Positions 5,791 to 6,414 of a stretch of DNA of 6,414 bases are shown in pieces. Under the pieces are notes generated by a model. It was not told the origin of the DNA and did not search any database. It saw nothing but the letters and a program-made list of their open reading frames with translations. A program made the position numbers and the translations under genes. Source of the DNA: an uncultured Synergistia bacterium (GTDB lineage Bacteria; Eremiobacterota; SpSt-956; JAKJGF01); assembly GCA_937888925.1 (NCBI GenBank), contig CALARM010000753.1:1-6414 (forward strand), written 5' to 3'. Numbering within the stretch: the stretch's first letter is position 1; the number at the start of each line of letters is the position of its first letter.

Positions 5791-5805
5791 TTATCTAACA
5801 GATAA
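5791..5805. repeat. Short inverted repeat TTATCT-AAC-AGATAA
   Basis: TTATCT (5791-5796) and AGATAA (5800-5805) are exact inverted repeats around AAC, and a third TTATCT occurs at 5810-5815, overlapping the DUF362 stop codon. It lies just downstream of that gene on the - strand. It is too AT-rich to be a convincing terminator. It could be a small operator or chance in AT-rich DNA. Confidence 0.3.
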
Positions 5806-5809
5806 AAAA

Positions 5810-6414
5810 TTATCTAAATATACCGGACAGCCAGTTGTGTTTTACGGAGATAGCCCCTTCTTTGCATAATTCCTGGCAGCAGAAACATCTGATACAGTTT
5901 CTGTGATCCATAAAGATTTTATTATTTTTCATAGTAATAACGCGGGCAGGGCATATTTCCATGCAGAGTTTACAGGCTGTACATTTACTATAGTCAATTA
6001 AAGGTTTTGTAGCGAACAGGTCTTTCAAAGGTCCGAATATAAAAGAAGGTATTCTGAATTCCAGACTGGAAAAAGGTACTTTTTTAAAATCTACAATATC
6101 GAGAGATGAAAGATTTTCACCAAAAAATTTTATATCATTGATATTTGTAGTTCCAATGCCTTTTTCTCTTGCAGCACGAAAAGTCAAAAATTTTTCCTGA
6201 TTATAATTTACCAGTTGTGATATTATAAGGTCAGAAGCAACTGCATCTCTTGAAGCCAGTATTACCCCGAGTTTTCTGGGGCTTCCCCACTGAGGGCCAT
6301 TTCCTTCCATTCCTGTTATTCCGTCTGTAATAGTTAAGACAGGTTTAATATTTTCATAGACTTCTACCAGCATTTTTGCAAAATATTCTTTATTTATACC
6401 TGCTTTAAGATGCC
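5810..6414 (-). CDS. DUF362 protein with two [4Fe-4S] ferredoxin motifs (5' end missing)
   Basis: The 3' part of a DUF362 iron-sulfur protein. The frame stays open to the right edge, and the 13 codons before the first internal ATG (6373) read HLKAGINKEYFAK, which fits the DUF362 segment preceding ML.ev...kP.L, so the true start is outside the window. Counting from that internal Met, PVLTITDGITGMEGNGPQWG (11-30) is the family's D.I.GMEG.GP signature and LGVILASRDAVASD (35-48) its LG.ilas.D.va.D segment. Two ferredoxin motifs follow. The first is C131, C134, C137, C141-P. The second is C160, C163, C166, C170 with an extra C165. Together they should carry two [4Fe-4S] clusters. DUF362/ferredoxin proteins are common in anaerobes and are presumed electron carriers of unassigned pathway. 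The stop is 126 bp upstream of the co-directional gene ending at 3833, so the two may share a transcript. Confidence 0.85.
   Translation of the reverse strand, partial: HLKAGINKEYFAKMLVEVYENIKPVLTITDGITGMEGNGPQWGSPRKLGVILASRDAVASDLIISQLVNYNQEKFLTFRAAREKGIGTTNINDIKFFGENLSSLDIVDFKKVPFSSLEFRIPSFIFGPLKDLFATKPLIDYSKCTACKLCMEICPARVITMKNNKIFMDHRNCIRCFCCQELCKEGAISVKHNWLSGIFR

Overview
The window is AT-rich and reads as the chromosome of an anaerobic or microaerophilic, flagellated, Gram-negative-type bacterium. The support is a polyprenyl-phosphate-sugar-dependent membrane glycosyltransferase of the lipid A/surface-glycan modifying kind, a flagellin, and a DUF362 protein with two [4Fe-4S] ferredoxin motifs. 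The combination with heptanucleotide intergenic repeats would fit Deferribacterota or a similar lineage, but that placement is a guess from gene content.

Layout, left to right. 1-176: non-coding or the tail of an unseen gene, with a hairpin, a good sigma70 promoter and a short duplicated GC-rich motif. 177-1778 (+): ArnT/PMT-like glycosyltransferase. 1781-2992 (-): divergent flagellin, tail-to-tail with the first gene at a 2-nt gap, with a strong ribosome binding site and a possible sigma28 promoter. 2993-3318: a 326-bp intergenic region holding a 137-bp imperfect palindrome built from heptamer repeats and a second heptamer array that abuts the next gene. 3319-3855 (+): THEP1-type P-loop NTPase. 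3833-5683 (-): a 616-residue protein that overlaps the NTPase tail-to-tail by 23 bp. It joins a YkgJ-like cysteine-cluster module to what looks like a degenerate M28 peptidase fold. 5684-5809: a spacer with a GC-richer structured patch, possibly an insertion-sequence end relic. 5810-6414 (-): 3' part of a DUF362/ferredoxin gene that runs off the right edge.

The genes do not form an obvious single pathway. The two left genes act at the cell surface (glycan modification, motility). The right half is a cytoplasmic group with metal or iron-sulfur character (cysteine-cluster protein, DUF362 ferredoxin) next to an NTPase of uncertain role. The DUF362 gene and the cysteine-cluster/M28-like gene are co-directional, 126 bp apart, and could be co-transcribed.

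Two points stand out. One is the apparently undescribed fusion of a cysteine-cluster module to a pseudo-M28 domain that has lost several canonical metal ligands. The other is that three of the four genes whose starts are visible lack a clear Shine-Dalgarno sequence and instead have a repeat or relic sequence close to the start codon. For the NTPase, the repeat array plus TATAAT predicts a leaderless transcript.
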